From NCBI GenBank assembly GCA_963973975.1, contig CAXBCF010000020.1:1-57307 (forward strand): a stretch of DNA of 57,307 nucleotides, read 5' to 3'. How positions within the stretch are numbered: position 1 is the stretch's first letter; every line of letters starts with the position of its first letter. Positions 6,012 to 15,717 of this stretch are shown one piece after another. The notes below the pieces were generated by a model, which worked only from the letters and a program-made list of their open reading frames with translations, made no database searches and was not told where the DNA came from. A program made the position numbers and the translations under genes. This DNA comes from UBA1494_A sp963973975. GTDB taxonomy: Bacteria; Bacteroidota; Bacteroidia; Flavobacteriales_E; Vicingaceae.

Positions 6012-9000
6012 TTGCTAGTGCTACTTTTGCTTATAATTGGTTGTGTTTCTCTACTCTTGTTTGTACCATCAATTCAAAAAGAAGTTTCTCATCAAGCTGC
6101 TGATTGGCTCGAAAAAAAGATTGAAACACCGGTCTCCATTAGCGGAATATACCTAGACTTTCCAAATGGAGTGTCAATTGAGGAATTGTATTTGGAAGAT
6201 CAAGAGCAAGATACTTTGCTTTACACCGGAAATTTTAAAGTGGCTGTCGATTATTTTGCGCTGCTACATTCCGAACTTGAAGTAAGCAACATTTTGTTAG
6301 AGGCTGCCACTGTTAACCTAAAAGTAGCTTCAGATAGCTCTTTTAATTTCGATTACATTATTCAAGCGTTCAATAGTAAAAGTGAGGAAAAAGTTGAAAC
6401 GGATACTAGCTCTTCATCAGGCCTTTCATTTGATATTGGGACTATAAAGTTGAAAAATGTTCGATTTTCATACCACTCTGAACCCGATGGAATGTCGACC
6501 CAATATAACATTGGTGAACTTGTTGTTGAAGTGGAAACTCTGGATCTTGATGAAGGAATTTATTTAGCCGAAAGCATCAACTTAAGCAACACCAGTGGTT
6601 CATTTCAATTCTTTAAATCAGTTGAAAAAGAAGAAGAACCATCAACTGAGCCATTAAAAATGCTAGTTGGTTCCAAAGAAGTTGAGCTGAATAATGTGGA
6701 TTTTACTTTTAAGAATGTTCCTGGAAAACAAGACTTAATTACCCATGTTGGCTACTTAAACCTCGATCTTGAACCAATTGAATTTCTTAAATCTGAAATA
6801 ATTGTAAATGCAATTCAACTAGATAGCAGCCGAGTAAATTTTGCAATGAAAAGTGAATTGCAAGAAAGTGAAGCAAAAGTGGAAACTGAGGAATCAGGAA
6901 GTGATTGGAAATTTACTATTCAAAAATTCGACCTCAGTGCATTCCAATTCAAATTTGATGATCAAGCCGAAGCTCCAACCAATGCAGGCATTGATTTTTC
7001 ACACTTAGATCTAAGTGTAAAGCAAATGCAGTTTAGTAAACTTTACTTTAATGGAATTGGCGATTTAGGGTTTCAATTAGCTCAATTAGAAGTGAGTGAA
7101 AAGAGTGATTTTGTAATCAATGAAGCTCAAATGGACTTTAAAATGGATTCTTCTCAAATTACTGCAAATGAATTTATCATCAAAACGAACAACAGCAATA
7201 TCAATACTTCAGCACAACTTCAATTTGATGAATTAGCTAAAATTAGTTCCAATTTAGGGGAGTTAAAAATTAAATCTGATTTTAATCAGAGTTATTTTAG
7301 TTTAAAGGATTTAGCATACTTTGCTCCAGATTTTGCCAAAGAAGAAGCTACAAAACCTTATGCTGATTTAGCTTTCCGTTTAGATGGTCAAATAAATGGG
7401 CAAGTGAATCAATTGAATTTTAATAGAGTCGTTTTTTCGCTTAAAAACTCCACTACAATTCGCATAAATGGGAATTTAGATGGATTGCCAGAAATTGAAT
7501 CAATCAATTATAATTTTATTGAGCTAATTGTAAGAACAACTGCCAAAGACCTTCAAAACCTATTGCCTAAAAATACCATTCCATCCACCATTCATTTGCC
7601 AAAACAAATGAAAATGGCGATTAGCAGTAAAGGAAGCATGGAGAAAATGGCTGCAGTTGTTGACTTTAAGAGCAGTTTAGGAGATTTGAAGACTACAATA
7701 TCATTTGAAAAACTCGAAGACACCAATAAATTAGCTAGTTATAAATTAAAAACTGAAATCCCTTCTTTTGATCTGGGTAGCTTGCTTCAAGACACTATGT
7801 TGGGAAATTTTGCATTTAGCGGAACCATTAAAGGGGTAGGATTGAGTTTAGAAGAGATGGATATGAACATTGATGCGAGCATCAAGGATTTTGAATATGC
7901 CAATTATCAATACAGTGATCTTATTATCAATGGGAAAATGCAAGATGAAGCATTTAGTGGAAACTTTGAAATGAACGATAGCAACCTAGTTTTTGATTTT
8001 AGCGGAAAAGCTAAACTGGATTCAATTATGCCTGAATTTGATTTCTTGTTTAACCTTGAAGGAATTGATTTACAGCATTTAGGTATTTTCGAAGAAGACT
8101 ATCGCGCATCTGGGAAATTAGTCGCCAATTTCACTGGAATCAATTTAGAAAACCTGAATGGAAAAATTAGCTTAACCGAACTTTTTATCATTCATCAAGA
8201 AAATCAATATCGTTTAGATTCTCTGGTGTTGACTTCTGATATTGATAGCGGAAAAACTGCTATTTCTTTACAATCGGATTTATTGGATGCCAATTTTAAT
8301 GGTAATATTTATTTACCTGACTTAGCTGAATCCATTCAAGAACATTTAAAAAATCGCTTAAGCGACAGCACAATTTACTCAAGCCAAGCGGCACAAAATT
8401 TTAACTTTAGCGTTGATATCAAAGAAACGGAATTGATTACCGACATCTTATTGCCAGACTTAAATCATTTAGAAGCTGGAAAAATTGCAGGTGAATATGA
8501 CAATCAGCGGGACATCCTTTATTTGGAAGCAAATTTTCCTAGCATCGATTATGATGGGATAATCATTGATAGCATACGGCTGTTTAGTCAGTCTGATACA
8601 AATAGAAAAAACATCAGCACAGGGTTAACGATTAGAAGGGTGAGCTTTGACACTTTGAGTATCGAAAATTTTAAGTTTCAAGGTGATATTAGCCAAAGAA
8701 AGGAAGCGGCCTTGACATTGCAGTTATTGAATGATTTTAATGAGCCACTTTTTCAACTGAAAGGAACGTTGCAGAAACAAGCTGAGCATTTTCGCTTCCA
8801 CTTTACTGAACAAGAACAGATTTTAAACAGTAATGTTTGGGAGGTACCTTCAAGCAATGAAATTATTTTTGGTGACAGTATTTTTACTGATCAACTTAGT
8901 TTTTCAAATAACAATCAACGCATTAAAATACAGACTATAAAACAACATCATGAAATTTCGTTTTTTGATTTTGAATTGGCTTCACTCTTTACGTTAATTC

Positions 9001-11003
9001 AGAAAAATCAAGGGAATATTGGAGGAGCAGTTTCAAATTATGACGAATTCAGAAAGTCACAATCAAATGGGAGCAAAGAAGCTATTTCGGATGATACTAC
9101 GTCAATAATCAAAGGTAATTTAAATGGAAAGGTCCTAATTCCTTTGGACACCAATGAATACCTTTCAGCCAATGTTAACATCGACCAATTGACTTATAAT
9201 GACATCGATTTTGGAAATTTAAGTGCCAATTACACTAAGCTTCTCAACAGAGATTCTGTTGAGGTGACTTTGAGTGGAGAAGAGAATAAATTGCAAGTAA
9301 ATGGCTGGTTGAAGAAAGAGGAAATTAAAATTGACGTAGCCATTGAAGAATTGAAAATGTCATTGGTTGAAGCATTTAGCGGTGGTCAAATAGTTAATAG
9401 TCAGGGAAAAATTAAGGGAGATTTAGAATTATTTGGACCGACAAATAACTTAGAAATGAAGGGTGTTGTTGCGTTCAACGACATTCGTTTCAAAAGCACT
9501 TTTTTAGGAGAAACCTATCGATTAAGTAAAGAACAGATTGAGTTTTCAAAAAATACCATTCGGTTCAATAATTTCACTTTACAAGACAGTTCAGGACAGA
9601 AATTTATCACTAATGGAACGATTGGTATTAAGCAATTTGATAATCCAACTTTTGATTTGGCTGTCAAAATCGATCATTTTCAATTTTTAAATTCAACTAA
9701 AGAAAACAGCGATTTTGTTTATGGAAGTGTGTTTGCTTCTGCCGATCTTAAATTAAAAGGCAACTTAAATAAACCTATAGCAAATGCTACTTTAGGATTA
9801 GAAAAGGGAACTGATATCACATTTTTTGTCCCTGAAAGTGAAGCATCAGAAATAAACCGTGAGGGAATTGTTGAGTTTGTCGATAAATATGAAAAAATTC
9901 CTGCGCTTCTAAGAACAAACAAAGAAGAAGATACCATGAAAGTGGATATCATGGGAATTGAATTTACTTCGGTAATCACAATTAACAAAGAAGCCAAACT
10001 CACCATCATTATTGACCCAATCACCGAAGACCGTTTAGTGGTGAAGGGTGGTGGAGAAGTTCGGCTAGACATTGATCCTTCTGGTAGAATTAATATGAAT
10101 GGAATTTATGAAATTACTGAGGGAGATTATGAAATTCGCTTGTACAACCTAGTAAAGAGGCAGTTCAATTTAAAACCCGGTAGTAAACTCGTTTGGAATG
10201 GAGAACCCTTAAAAGCAGTAATGGATATTCAAGGGATTTATACTGCCAAAACCTCTCCTTTGGGACTGCTTGGAAATCAAATATCTAATTTAACGGAAGC
10301 TGAACGGAATCAATATAAAAAACGAATCCCATTCAATGTTATTCTAATTCTGGGAGGAGAAATAATGAAACCCGATATTCGATTTGAAATTGAACTTCCG
10401 GATGATCAAAAAGCAAGTGTAGATGGAGCTATTTTAACCAAGTTGAATCAATTAAATCAAAATGAATCAGAGTTGAATAAACAAGTGTTTTCATTCATTG
10501 TGCTTAAGCGTTTTTATTCTCAAGATCCATTTGGCAGTAGTGGCGGAGGAAGTTATGCTGCTAGAGAAAGTGTTAGTCAAATACTTAATAATCAACTTAA
10601 TTCATTGACAGACAAATATGTAAAAGGAGTTGAAGTAGAGCTCAATGTAGATTCATACAACGAATACTCTGATGGCGGAGATGCTCAGGGAGCAACTGAT
10701 TTAAATTTATCTTTGAGTAAAAGCCTCTTTGATGAGCGAGTTACTGTAAAAATTGACGGTGATCTGAACGTTGAAGATAGTGATCAAACTAGAAGCAATG
10801 CTGTGGCAGGTGATGTTTCAGTAGAATATAAGATTACTGAAGATGGAAAATACCGTTTTAAAATTTATCGAAATGAAGAATATGAAGGGTTGATTGAAGG
10901 TGAATTTATTGAGACTGGAGCATCCTTTATCTACAATAAGGAGTTCTTGAAATTCAGTGATTTATTTAAAGCAAGACTAAAAAAAGAGGAGGCAGATTAT
11001 TAA
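6012..11003 (+). CDS. tamB: TamB family translocation/assembly and lipid-transport protein (DUF490)
   Basis: This protein of about 1663 residues has one N-terminal membrane anchor followed by repetitive beta-strand-rich AsmA/TamB sequence and a C-terminal DUF490/TamB domain (final 350 or so residues, e.g. SGRINMNGIYEITEGDYEI, PFNVILILGGEIMKPDIRF, KQVFSFIVLKRF). TamB-like proteins span the periplasm and act in outer-membrane protein insertion or phospholipid movement with TamA/BamA-type barrels. The tamL gene follows after 4 bases. The canonical start here is TTG at 6012, but this leaves no positive residues before the membrane segment. The open frame continues upstream to an in-frame TAG at 5955, and an ATT at 5961 would give a much more typical KLLKKFFRTILKIIS leader, so the true start may be non-canonical. 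Confidence 0.9.
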   Translation: MLVLLLLIIGCVSLLLFVPSIQKEVSHQAADWLEKKIETPVSISGIYLDFPNGVSIEELYLEDQEQDTLLYTGNFKVAVDYFALLHSELEVSNILLEAATVNLKVASDSSFNFDYIIQAFNSKSEEKVETDTSSSSGLSFDIGTIKLKNVRFSYHSEPDGMSTQYNIGELVVEVETLDLDEGIYLAESINLSNTSGSFQFFKSVEKEEEPSTEPLKMLVGSKEVELNNVDFTFKNVPGKQDLITHVGYLNLDLEPIEFLKSEIIVNAIQLDSSRVNFAMKSELQESEAKVETEESGSDWKFTIQKFDLSAFQFKFDDQAEAPTNAGIDFSHLDLSVKQMQFSKLYFNGIGDLGFQLAQLEVSEKSDFVINEAQMDFKMDSSQITANEFIIKTNNSNINTSAQLQFDELAKISSNLGELKIKSDFNQSYFSLKDLAYFAPDFAKEEATKPYADLAFRLDGQINGQVNQLNFNRVVFSLKNSTTIRINGNLDGLPEIESINYNFIELIVRTTAKDLQNLLPKNTIPSTIHLPKQMKMAISSKGSMEKMAAVVDFKSSLGDLKTTISFEKLEDTNKLASYKLKTEIPSFDLGSLLQDTMLGNFAFSGTIKGVGLSLEEMDMNIDASIKDFEYANYQYSDLIINGKMQDEAFSGNFEMNDSNLVFDFSGKAKLDSIMPEFDFLFNLEGIDLQHLGIFEEDYRASGKLVANFTGINLENLNGKISLTELFIIHQENQYRLDSLVLTSDIDSGKTAISLQSDLLDANFNGNIYLPDLAESIQEHLKNRLSDSTIYSSQAAQNFNFSVDIKETELITDILLPDLNHLEAGKIAGEYDNQRDILYLEANFPSIDYDGIIIDSIRLFSQSDTNRKNISTGLTIRRVSFDTLSIENFKFQGDISQRKEAALTLQLLNDFNEPLFQLKGTLQKQAEHFRFHFTEQEQILNSNVWEVPSSNEIIFGDSIFTDQLSFSNNNQRIKIQTIKQHHEISFFDFELASLFTLIQKNQGNIGGAVSNYDEFRKSQSNGSKEAISDDTTSIIKGNLNGKVLIPLDTNEYLSANVNIDQLTYNDIDFGNLSANYTKLLNRDSVEVTLSGEENKLQVNGWLKKEEIKIDVAIEELKMSLVEAFSGGQIVNSQGKIKGDLELFGPTNNLEMKGVVAFNDIRFKSTFLGETYRLSKEQIEFSKNTIRFNNFTLQDSSGQKFITNGTIGIKQFDNPTFDLAVKIDHFQFLNSTKENSDFVYGSVFASADLKLKGNLNKPIANATLGLEKGTDITFFVPESEASEINREGIVEFVDKYEKIPALLRTNKEEDTMKVDIMGIEFTSVITINKEAKLTIIIDPITEDRLVVKGGGEVRLDIDPSGRINMNGIYEITEGDYEIRLYNLVKRQFNLKPGSKLVWNGEPLKAVMDIQGIYTAKTSPLGLLGNQISNLTEAERNQYKKRIPFNVILILGGEIMKPDIRFEIELPDDQKASVDGAILTKLNQLNQNESELNKQVFSFIVLKRFYSQDPFGSSGGGSYAARESVSQILNNQLNSLTDKYVKGVEVELNVDSYNEYSDGGDAQGATDLNLSLSKSLFDERVTVKIDGDLNVEDSDQTRSNAVAGDVSVEYKITEDGKYRFKIYRNEEYEGLIEGEFIETGASFIYNKEFLKFSDLFKARLKKEEADY

Positions 11004-11007
11004 GGCT

Positions 11008-13293
11008 TTGAAAAAATATTTTCAGTTTTTATTTATATTGCTGCTGTTTGCTGCCTGCAACAATAAAAAACACCTTTTAGAGAATGAAATACTCTATACT
11101 GGAGCTGAAATTGAGTATCAAAAGAATGAAGATTTTAAAATTTCTTCTGCTTTAAATGCTGAATTAGAGGAGGTGATTTATCCTGAACCCAATCAAATGC
11201 TTTTTGGAATAGCCAGGCCTAAACTTTGGTTGTACAATGTGACCAAAGAGCCTAAAAAAGAGAAAGGGTTACGGCATTGGTTAAAATACAAGATGGGTGC
11301 TAAACCAGTTCTCATGGAATCGACAAATCCCGATCGGATTGAGAAATTGATGATCAATCGATTGTATAACAATGGACATTTTAGAGCCAAAGTGAGCTAC
11401 GAAATAAAAAGAAAAGAAGCAAAAAAAACGGCGAAGGTACTTTACACCGTTGAACTGGATCAGGCATATCAAATTGATAGCATATTTTATCCTCAAGCTC
11501 AAACTGAATTGGAGTTGAGGATTAATCAATTGGGCGAAGATAAACTCATTAAAAGTGGAGATTACTATAATTTAGAGCAATTGAAAGCCGAAAGAGATCG
11601 AATCAGTGATTTGCTGAGAAACGATGGGTTCTACTATTTTGAGCCAAACTTCTTGTTTTTTCAAGTAGACAGCAATTTAGGTAATCGAAAAGTGAATGTT
11701 TACCTTAATATCAAGAAGAATATTAAGAAAGATTATTTAAGCATCAAGGAGTTGGGAGAGATTTATCTTTACCCCAATTTTGATTTAAGAAATAGTGAGA
11801 GCAACGCTGCATCTGATACCATCCATCTCAACGGCACCAATTATTTGATGCTAGACAGCAGCATTCGTCCTGATATTGTTTCTCAAACCATTGCATTAAA
11901 GTCGGGAACAAATTATTCGAAGAAAGCGCACGATAATACAATTAATCGCTTGACAGGATTGGGTGTTTTTCAATTTGTAAATATCAAATACAGTTTAGAT
12001 AGCAGTTCAAATAAATTAATTCCACACATTGAATTGACGCCCAATATTAAAAAATCAATTCGCCTTGAGATTTTAGGAACAACAAAATCAAATGGGTTTA
12101 CAGGTCCTGGATTTCGAGCATCTTTACAAGATCGAAACATGTTTAAAGGAGCTGAAATGTTTTCAATTAACATAGAAGGAGGATATGAAACACAGCTTTC
12201 TTCAAGTACCTCAGGATTGAATTCATACGAGTTTGGAATCAATACAGAACTTAATGTTCCACGTTTTATATTGCCCATTAATTTGGAGACCATTAATAAC
12301 CGATACACCCCATTCACAACTTTTAAACTAGGGTTTAGAACACTGAACAGGCTGCAGTATTACCGACTTAACTCATTCAGTTTGTCTTACGGCTATAAAT
12401 GGAGAGAAACAACAACCAAACACCATGAGCTCTATCCGGTAGCTATCAATTTTGTTCGCTTAGCAAACTCAAGTGATGCTTTTAATCAGATACTTTCTGA
12501 AAACCCGTTGGTGCGAAATAGTTTCGAAGAACAATTTATTATTGGGAGTATTTATTCATTCATTTACGACAATATAACGAAAGGGGAAAGCTCTAATAAC
12601 TTTTATTACAAAGGAACAGTTGATGTTTCGGGAAATTTGGCACAATTGCTAACCGCTGTTTCTAAAAACGAAAGTTTTGGAGAGGAAACAAACTATGAGC
12701 TTTTCGGAATCAATTTTTCGCAATACGTTCGCTTGGAAAACTCCTTTAAATATTACATCAAATTCAATGAGAAAAGCGTTATTGCCAATCGGTTGACATT
12801 TGGAGCAGGGGTGCCTATTGGGAATGCTAATACACTACCTTATATCAAGCAATTTTTTATTGGTGGCGGAAATAGTATTCGAGCATTTCAGCCGCGTTCA
12901 TTAGGACCGGGAACTTATAGAAGAAGTGAAGAATCTTCTGATGGAAATATTTTTATCGACCAATCTGGTGATATTAAATTGGAATTTAACACAGAGTATC
13001 GTTTTGATATTTATAGCATTTATAAAGCCGCTGTATTTGTAGATGCAGGAAATATTTGGTTAATAAATGAAGATCCCCTGCGACCAGGAGGCGATTTTAG
13101 AAGCAATCAATTTTTAGAAGAAATGGCAGTAGGTACAGGTTTTGGCTTGCGTATCGACCCTGACTTTTTTGTAATTCGACTGGATTTAGGATTTCCTCTG
13201 AGAAAACCATTTTTGCCAGAAGGGGAAAGATGGGTATTCAAAGATTTCGGAAAAGATCCAGTATTAAATATTGCAATTGGCTATCCATTTTAG
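11008..13293 (+). CDS. tamL: TamL: lipidated TamA/BamA-family outer-membrane protein
   Basis: This 761-residue Omp85-family protein has a lipoprotein signal (MKKYFQFLFILLLFAAC, lipobox FAAC, Cys17), the feature that separates Bacteroidota TamL from TamA. Residues of about 40-400 contain POTRA-like alpha/beta repeats (YTVELDQAYQIDSIFYPQ; RISDLLRNDGFYYFEPNF), and about 420-761 form the bacterial surface antigen/D15 barrel (FFIGGGNSIRAFQPRSLGPG; LEFNTEYRF; AVFVDAGNIW; GFGLRIDPDFFVIRLDLGFP). It ends in a typical aromatic C-terminal strand (IAIGYPF). The TTG start at 11008 directly precedes the lipoprotein signal. It lies 4 bases after tamB, so the two form one operon and probably one trans-envelope complex. 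Confidence 0.92.
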   Translation: MKKYFQFLFILLLFAACNNKKHLLENEILYTGAEIEYQKNEDFKISSALNAELEEVIYPEPNQMLFGIARPKLWLYNVTKEPKKEKGLRHWLKYKMGAKPVLMESTNPDRIEKLMINRLYNNGHFRAKVSYEIKRKEAKKTAKVLYTVELDQAYQIDSIFYPQAQTELELRINQLGEDKLIKSGDYYNLEQLKAERDRISDLLRNDGFYYFEPNFLFFQVDSNLGNRKVNVYLNIKKNIKKDYLSIKELGEIYLYPNFDLRNSESNAASDTIHLNGTNYLMLDSSIRPDIVSQTIALKSGTNYSKKAHDNTINRLTGLGVFQFVNIKYSLDSSSNKLIPHIELTPNIKKSIRLEILGTTKSNGFTGPGFRASLQDRNMFKGAEMFSINIEGGYETQLSSSTSGLNSYEFGINTELNVPRFILPINLETINNRYTPFTTFKLGFRTLNRLQYYRLNSFSLSYGYKWRETTTKHHELYPVAINFVRLANSSDAFNQILSENPLVRNSFEEQFIIGSIYSFIYDNITKGESSNNFYYKGTVDVSGNLAQLLTAVSKNESFGEETNYELFGINFSQYVRLENSFKYYIKFNEKSVIANRLTFGAGVPIGNANTLPYIKQFFIGGGNSIRAFQPRSLGPGTYRRSEESSDGNIFIDQSGDIKLEFNTEYRFDIYSIYKAAVFVDAGNIWLINEDPLRPGGDFRSNQFLEEMAVGTGFGLRIDPDFFVIRLDLGFPLRKPFLPEGERWVFKDFGKDPVLNIAIGYPF

Positions 13294-13451
13294 TTTTGTT
13301 AGCTATTCAAATAATAACTTTTTTCTATAAAATTTATAGCATTCAAAGGACTCATTCTCAATATTGATGCTGAATATTATTTACTAATTTTTTTCTATTT
13401 TTTCAAGTTTGCTTGAAAAAAGGAATCACATTTTCACTTATCTTCGCTTTC

Positions 13452-14318
13452 ATGAAGCGTTCAATCTTGAAGCAGGCATATCCTTTTGAAAATTCTAGGA
13501 AAAAGACAATTGTGAATGCTTTTTTTTTCGGACTTTTTATATTCATCTTCCTTCAAATTTTTCAACCTTTTGGACTCAGTAATTATCAATCAGATCAAAA
13601 AATCTTTCAGCTTTTAGGATATGGAGGAATTACAACTTTATCGCTTATTTTAAGCAATACATTTGTTTCATTAGTATTTCCAAATTGGTTTTGTAAAAGA
13701 AATTGGACAGTTGGAAAAAACATTATTTATACATTGTGGATGTTTTTTTTAATCGGCTTTGTGAACTTGGCTTATTCAGTGTATTTGGGATTTTTAAACC
13801 CTTCATTCAAAGCGTTTTTAGTTTATCAAGGTATCACCTTAGCAGTTGGTATTTTTCCTGTTAGTATTAGCACTTTCATAGTTTATAACAAGCGACTCAA
13901 ACAAGCAATTGATGAAGCTGTAGATTTAAATGCTACTATCAACACTGAAAAGCTAAGCAATGAAAATAGCGTTGAATTACCTTCAAAAAATAAGACAGAG
14001 AATTTAGTACTTGAACTATCGAATTTACTTGCCATAAAGTCCGTAGAAAATTACGTTGAGGTCTATTTTAACAATGAAAATAAACTGAAACGCTCGATAT
14101 TGAGAAATACCCTCAAAGAAATGGAAAGCAGTTTAGAAGATTTTTCATTTATCGTAAAATGTCATCGTAGCTATTTAGTCAATCTTCAAGAAATTGCGTC
14201 TTTTTCAGGAAATGCTCAAGGATTGACCTTACACTTTGATATTTTTTCGGAATTGGAAATACCTGTTTCTAGAGCATATGTTTCTGAAATAAAAACACAA
14301 CTTAAAAGCAATTCTTAG
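13452..14318 (+). CDS. membrane-anchored LytTR DNA-binding regulator
   Basis: This 288-residue protein has four hydrophobic segments in its first half (FFFGLFIFIFLQIF; LSLILSNTFVSLVF; ILWMFF-type stretch near TLWMFFLIGFVNLAYSVYL; GITLAVGIFPVSISTFIVY), then a linker, then a C-terminal LytTR domain (about 185-285: LLAIKSVENYVEVYF, LKRSILRNTLKEME, FIVKCHRSYLVNLQEI, LEIPVSRAYV). LytTR domains bind imperfect direct repeats, and such repeats lie just downstream at 14320-14392. ATG at 13452 is preferred (MKRSILKQ); a TTG at 13413 would add 13 residues. It lacks a receiver domain, so it is a one-component membrane regulator, a common design in Bacteroidota. The signal sensed is unknown. Confidence 0.88.
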   Translation: MKRSILKQAYPFENSRKKTIVNAFFFGLFIFIFLQIFQPFGLSNYQSDQKIFQLLGYGGITTLSLILSNTFVSLVFPNWFCKRNWTVGKNIIYTLWMFFLIGFVNLAYSVYLGFLNPSFKAFLVYQGITLAVGIFPVSISTFIVYNKRLKQAIDEAVDLNATINTEKLSNENSVELPSKNKTENLVLELSNLLAIKSVENYVEVYFNNENKLKRSILRNTLKEMESSLEDFSFIVKCHRSYLVNLQEIASFSGNAQGLTLHFDIFSELEIPVSRAYVSEIKTQLKSNS

Positions 14319-14319
14319 T

Positions 14320-14392
14320 TTGTCATTCGTCACAAATTTGTTGGCGAATTGCATCTTACTTGTCATTCATCACAAATGCTTGACATACATCA
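14320..14392. promoter_or_regulatory. phased direct repeats, candidate LytTR binding sites
   Basis: TTGTCATTCGTCACAAAT (14320-14337) and TTGTCATTCATCACAAAT (14360-14377) differ at one base and start 40 bp apart. A weaker third copy, TTGACATACATCA, begins at 14380, 20 bp later. The 20/40-bp phasing puts them on one face of the helix. LytTR proteins recognise direct repeats about two helical turns apart, and the CATTCGTC core is like known LytTR targets. The array ends just before a promoter-like sequence of the barrel-protein gene, next to a LytTR regulator gene. Confidence 0.6.
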
Positions 14393-14395
14393 TCC

Positions 14396-14430
14396 TTTTT
14401 TGATTTCGATAAAATAACAGCCTTTCTTTG
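14396..14430 (+). promoter_or_regulatory. putative promoter of the barrel-protein operon
   Basis: A -33-like TTTTTTG (14396-14402) is followed after 20 bp by TTTCTTTG (14423-14430), one base off TAnnTTTG. It ends 20 bases before the ATG at 14451. The weak -7 would suit an activator-dependent promoter, with the direct repeats directly upstream. Confidence 0.4.
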
Positions 14431-14450
14431 GTTCATCAAAATTTTATTCT

Positions 14451-15713
14451 ATGAACCGAATTCTACTTTTTGCTTTTCTAACTTTTGTTTTCCATAGTGC
14501 AAGTGCCCAAAAAGACCGCTATCGATTTGCAGCCACTTATTTTGGTTTTGAAAGTGAATTAAATTTAGAGCATAACAAGTTTAGCGTTTTAGACAATCAA
14601 GGAAATATAGAAGAACATAAACTACCATCTTCAATCAGTCCTCGTTTTCTAATAGGAGGTACTCATTTCTGGAATCGTGCTGATTTTTATATTTCTTTTC
14701 CACTTGCTAATTTTCGGTTAGATGGAAATAAAAAAGCATCAATTTCTAATGATGTTCTAACAGGATTTAGAGTAATTCCATTTCAACTCAAGCAAAATAG
14801 GGTTCGACCATTTTTAGGTGTAGGATTTAATAGTAAGGAATACCGACAAAATGGCGGCAATGGCGAAAGTCAATTGTATACCAATTGGCAATGGTTTTTT
14901 GAAGGAGGATTGGTCTACACGCACAAAAACAGAAAATTGATTGGTTTGGAATTAAGGTATTTCCCAAATAATACTTATGATGCTTATTATGATCGAAACA
15001 ATTTTCAAGAAGTAGAAGTATCTCCTTTTTCGGTATCAATTAGCTACAAAAAGCTTTTTGATTTTTCTGCGGGTTATTCTAAGGAAAGTACAAAACAGTT
15101 TTATGCTAAGATGAAAAATCAATTAGAAAAGGAAGGAAAACTAAATACCTTTTCTATTGGAATTGGGCTTTCAGCTTTAATTCCATTAGAAAAGACGGAG
15201 CATGCTTCCAGAAAGAAGTTTTTGAATGAGGAAGTTGAAGGAGCAATTCACCCCGAGGTGGGCATAGGATTTTACCATCATAAATTGGATGGTTATTTGA
15301 GAGTTTCTTACCGTCCACTAAAGCAAGAAGAGCAAGCGTATAATTATAATTATCAACTCAATAAGCACTCAATTGCTTTAGAAGCTTTTAAGTTTATTGG
15401 CGATTATCATGGCTTTGTACCTTTCGTTGGACCATCTATTTCCCAAGATTTTTACCGCCTAAATGAAACCGATTACGGTCAAAAAATTACAGAATTGAGA
15501 GAATCGCATATTGGTTATGGGTTGGTATTTGGCTGGGACATTCGTTTCACAGAAAGCGATCATATTATTTTGAGAACCAATCTTCGCTATACTCCAAATT
15601 TTAATTACAAAACAGAAGGCTTTAACTATACTTCAAAAGGACTTGAATTTAATTTTATTCAATTGGTTTATTACCCTCAACGACATAAAATCTTCAAACA
15701 ACTCAATAAATAA
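14451..15713 (+). CDS. outer-membrane beta-barrel-like protein, function unknown
   Basis: This 420-residue protein has a signal peptide (MNRILLFAFLTFVFHSASAQ) and alternating-hydrophobicity strands with many aromatic residues (LYTNWQWFFEGGLVYTH; GLELRYFPNNTYDAYYD; LDGYLRVSYRPL; HIILRTNLRYTPNFNYK), ending LEFNFIQLVYYPQRHKIF. This pattern fits an outer-membrane beta-barrel. I cannot assign a named family. Its promoter carries LytTR-type repeats, and the gene upstream encodes a LytTR regulator, so dedicated regulation is likely. The next gene starts 4 bases after its stop. The barrel prediction is moderately secure; substrate or function is unknown. Confidence 0.7.
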   Translation: MNRILLFAFLTFVFHSASAQKDRYRFAATYFGFESELNLEHNKFSVLDNQGNIEEHKLPSSISPRFLIGGTHFWNRADFYISFPLANFRLDGNKKASISNDVLTGFRVIPFQLKQNRVRPFLGVGFNSKEYRQNGGNGESQLYTNWQWFFEGGLVYTHKNRKLIGLELRYFPNNTYDAYYDRNNFQEVEVSPFSVSISYKKLFDFSAGYSKESTKQFYAKMKNQLEKEGKLNTFSIGIGLSALIPLEKTEHASRKKFLNEEVEGAIHPEVGIGFYHHKLDGYLRVSYRPLKQEEQAYNYNYQLNKHSIALEAFKFIGDYHGFVPFVGPSISQDFYRLNETDYGQKITELRESHIGYGLVFGWDIRFTESDHIILRTNLRYTPNFNYKTEGFNYTSKGLEFNFIQLVYYPQRHKIFKQLNK

Positions 15714-15717
15714 AATC

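Noticed and set aside
9719..10072. 117-codon minus-strand frame inside tamB
   Set aside because: It is antisense to a clearly coding, domain-matching stretch of tamB and has no start signal or family resemblance.
13325..13339. CTATAAA-A-TTTATAG after tamL as a terminator
   Set aside because: No GC pairs in the stem core and no T-tract follows.
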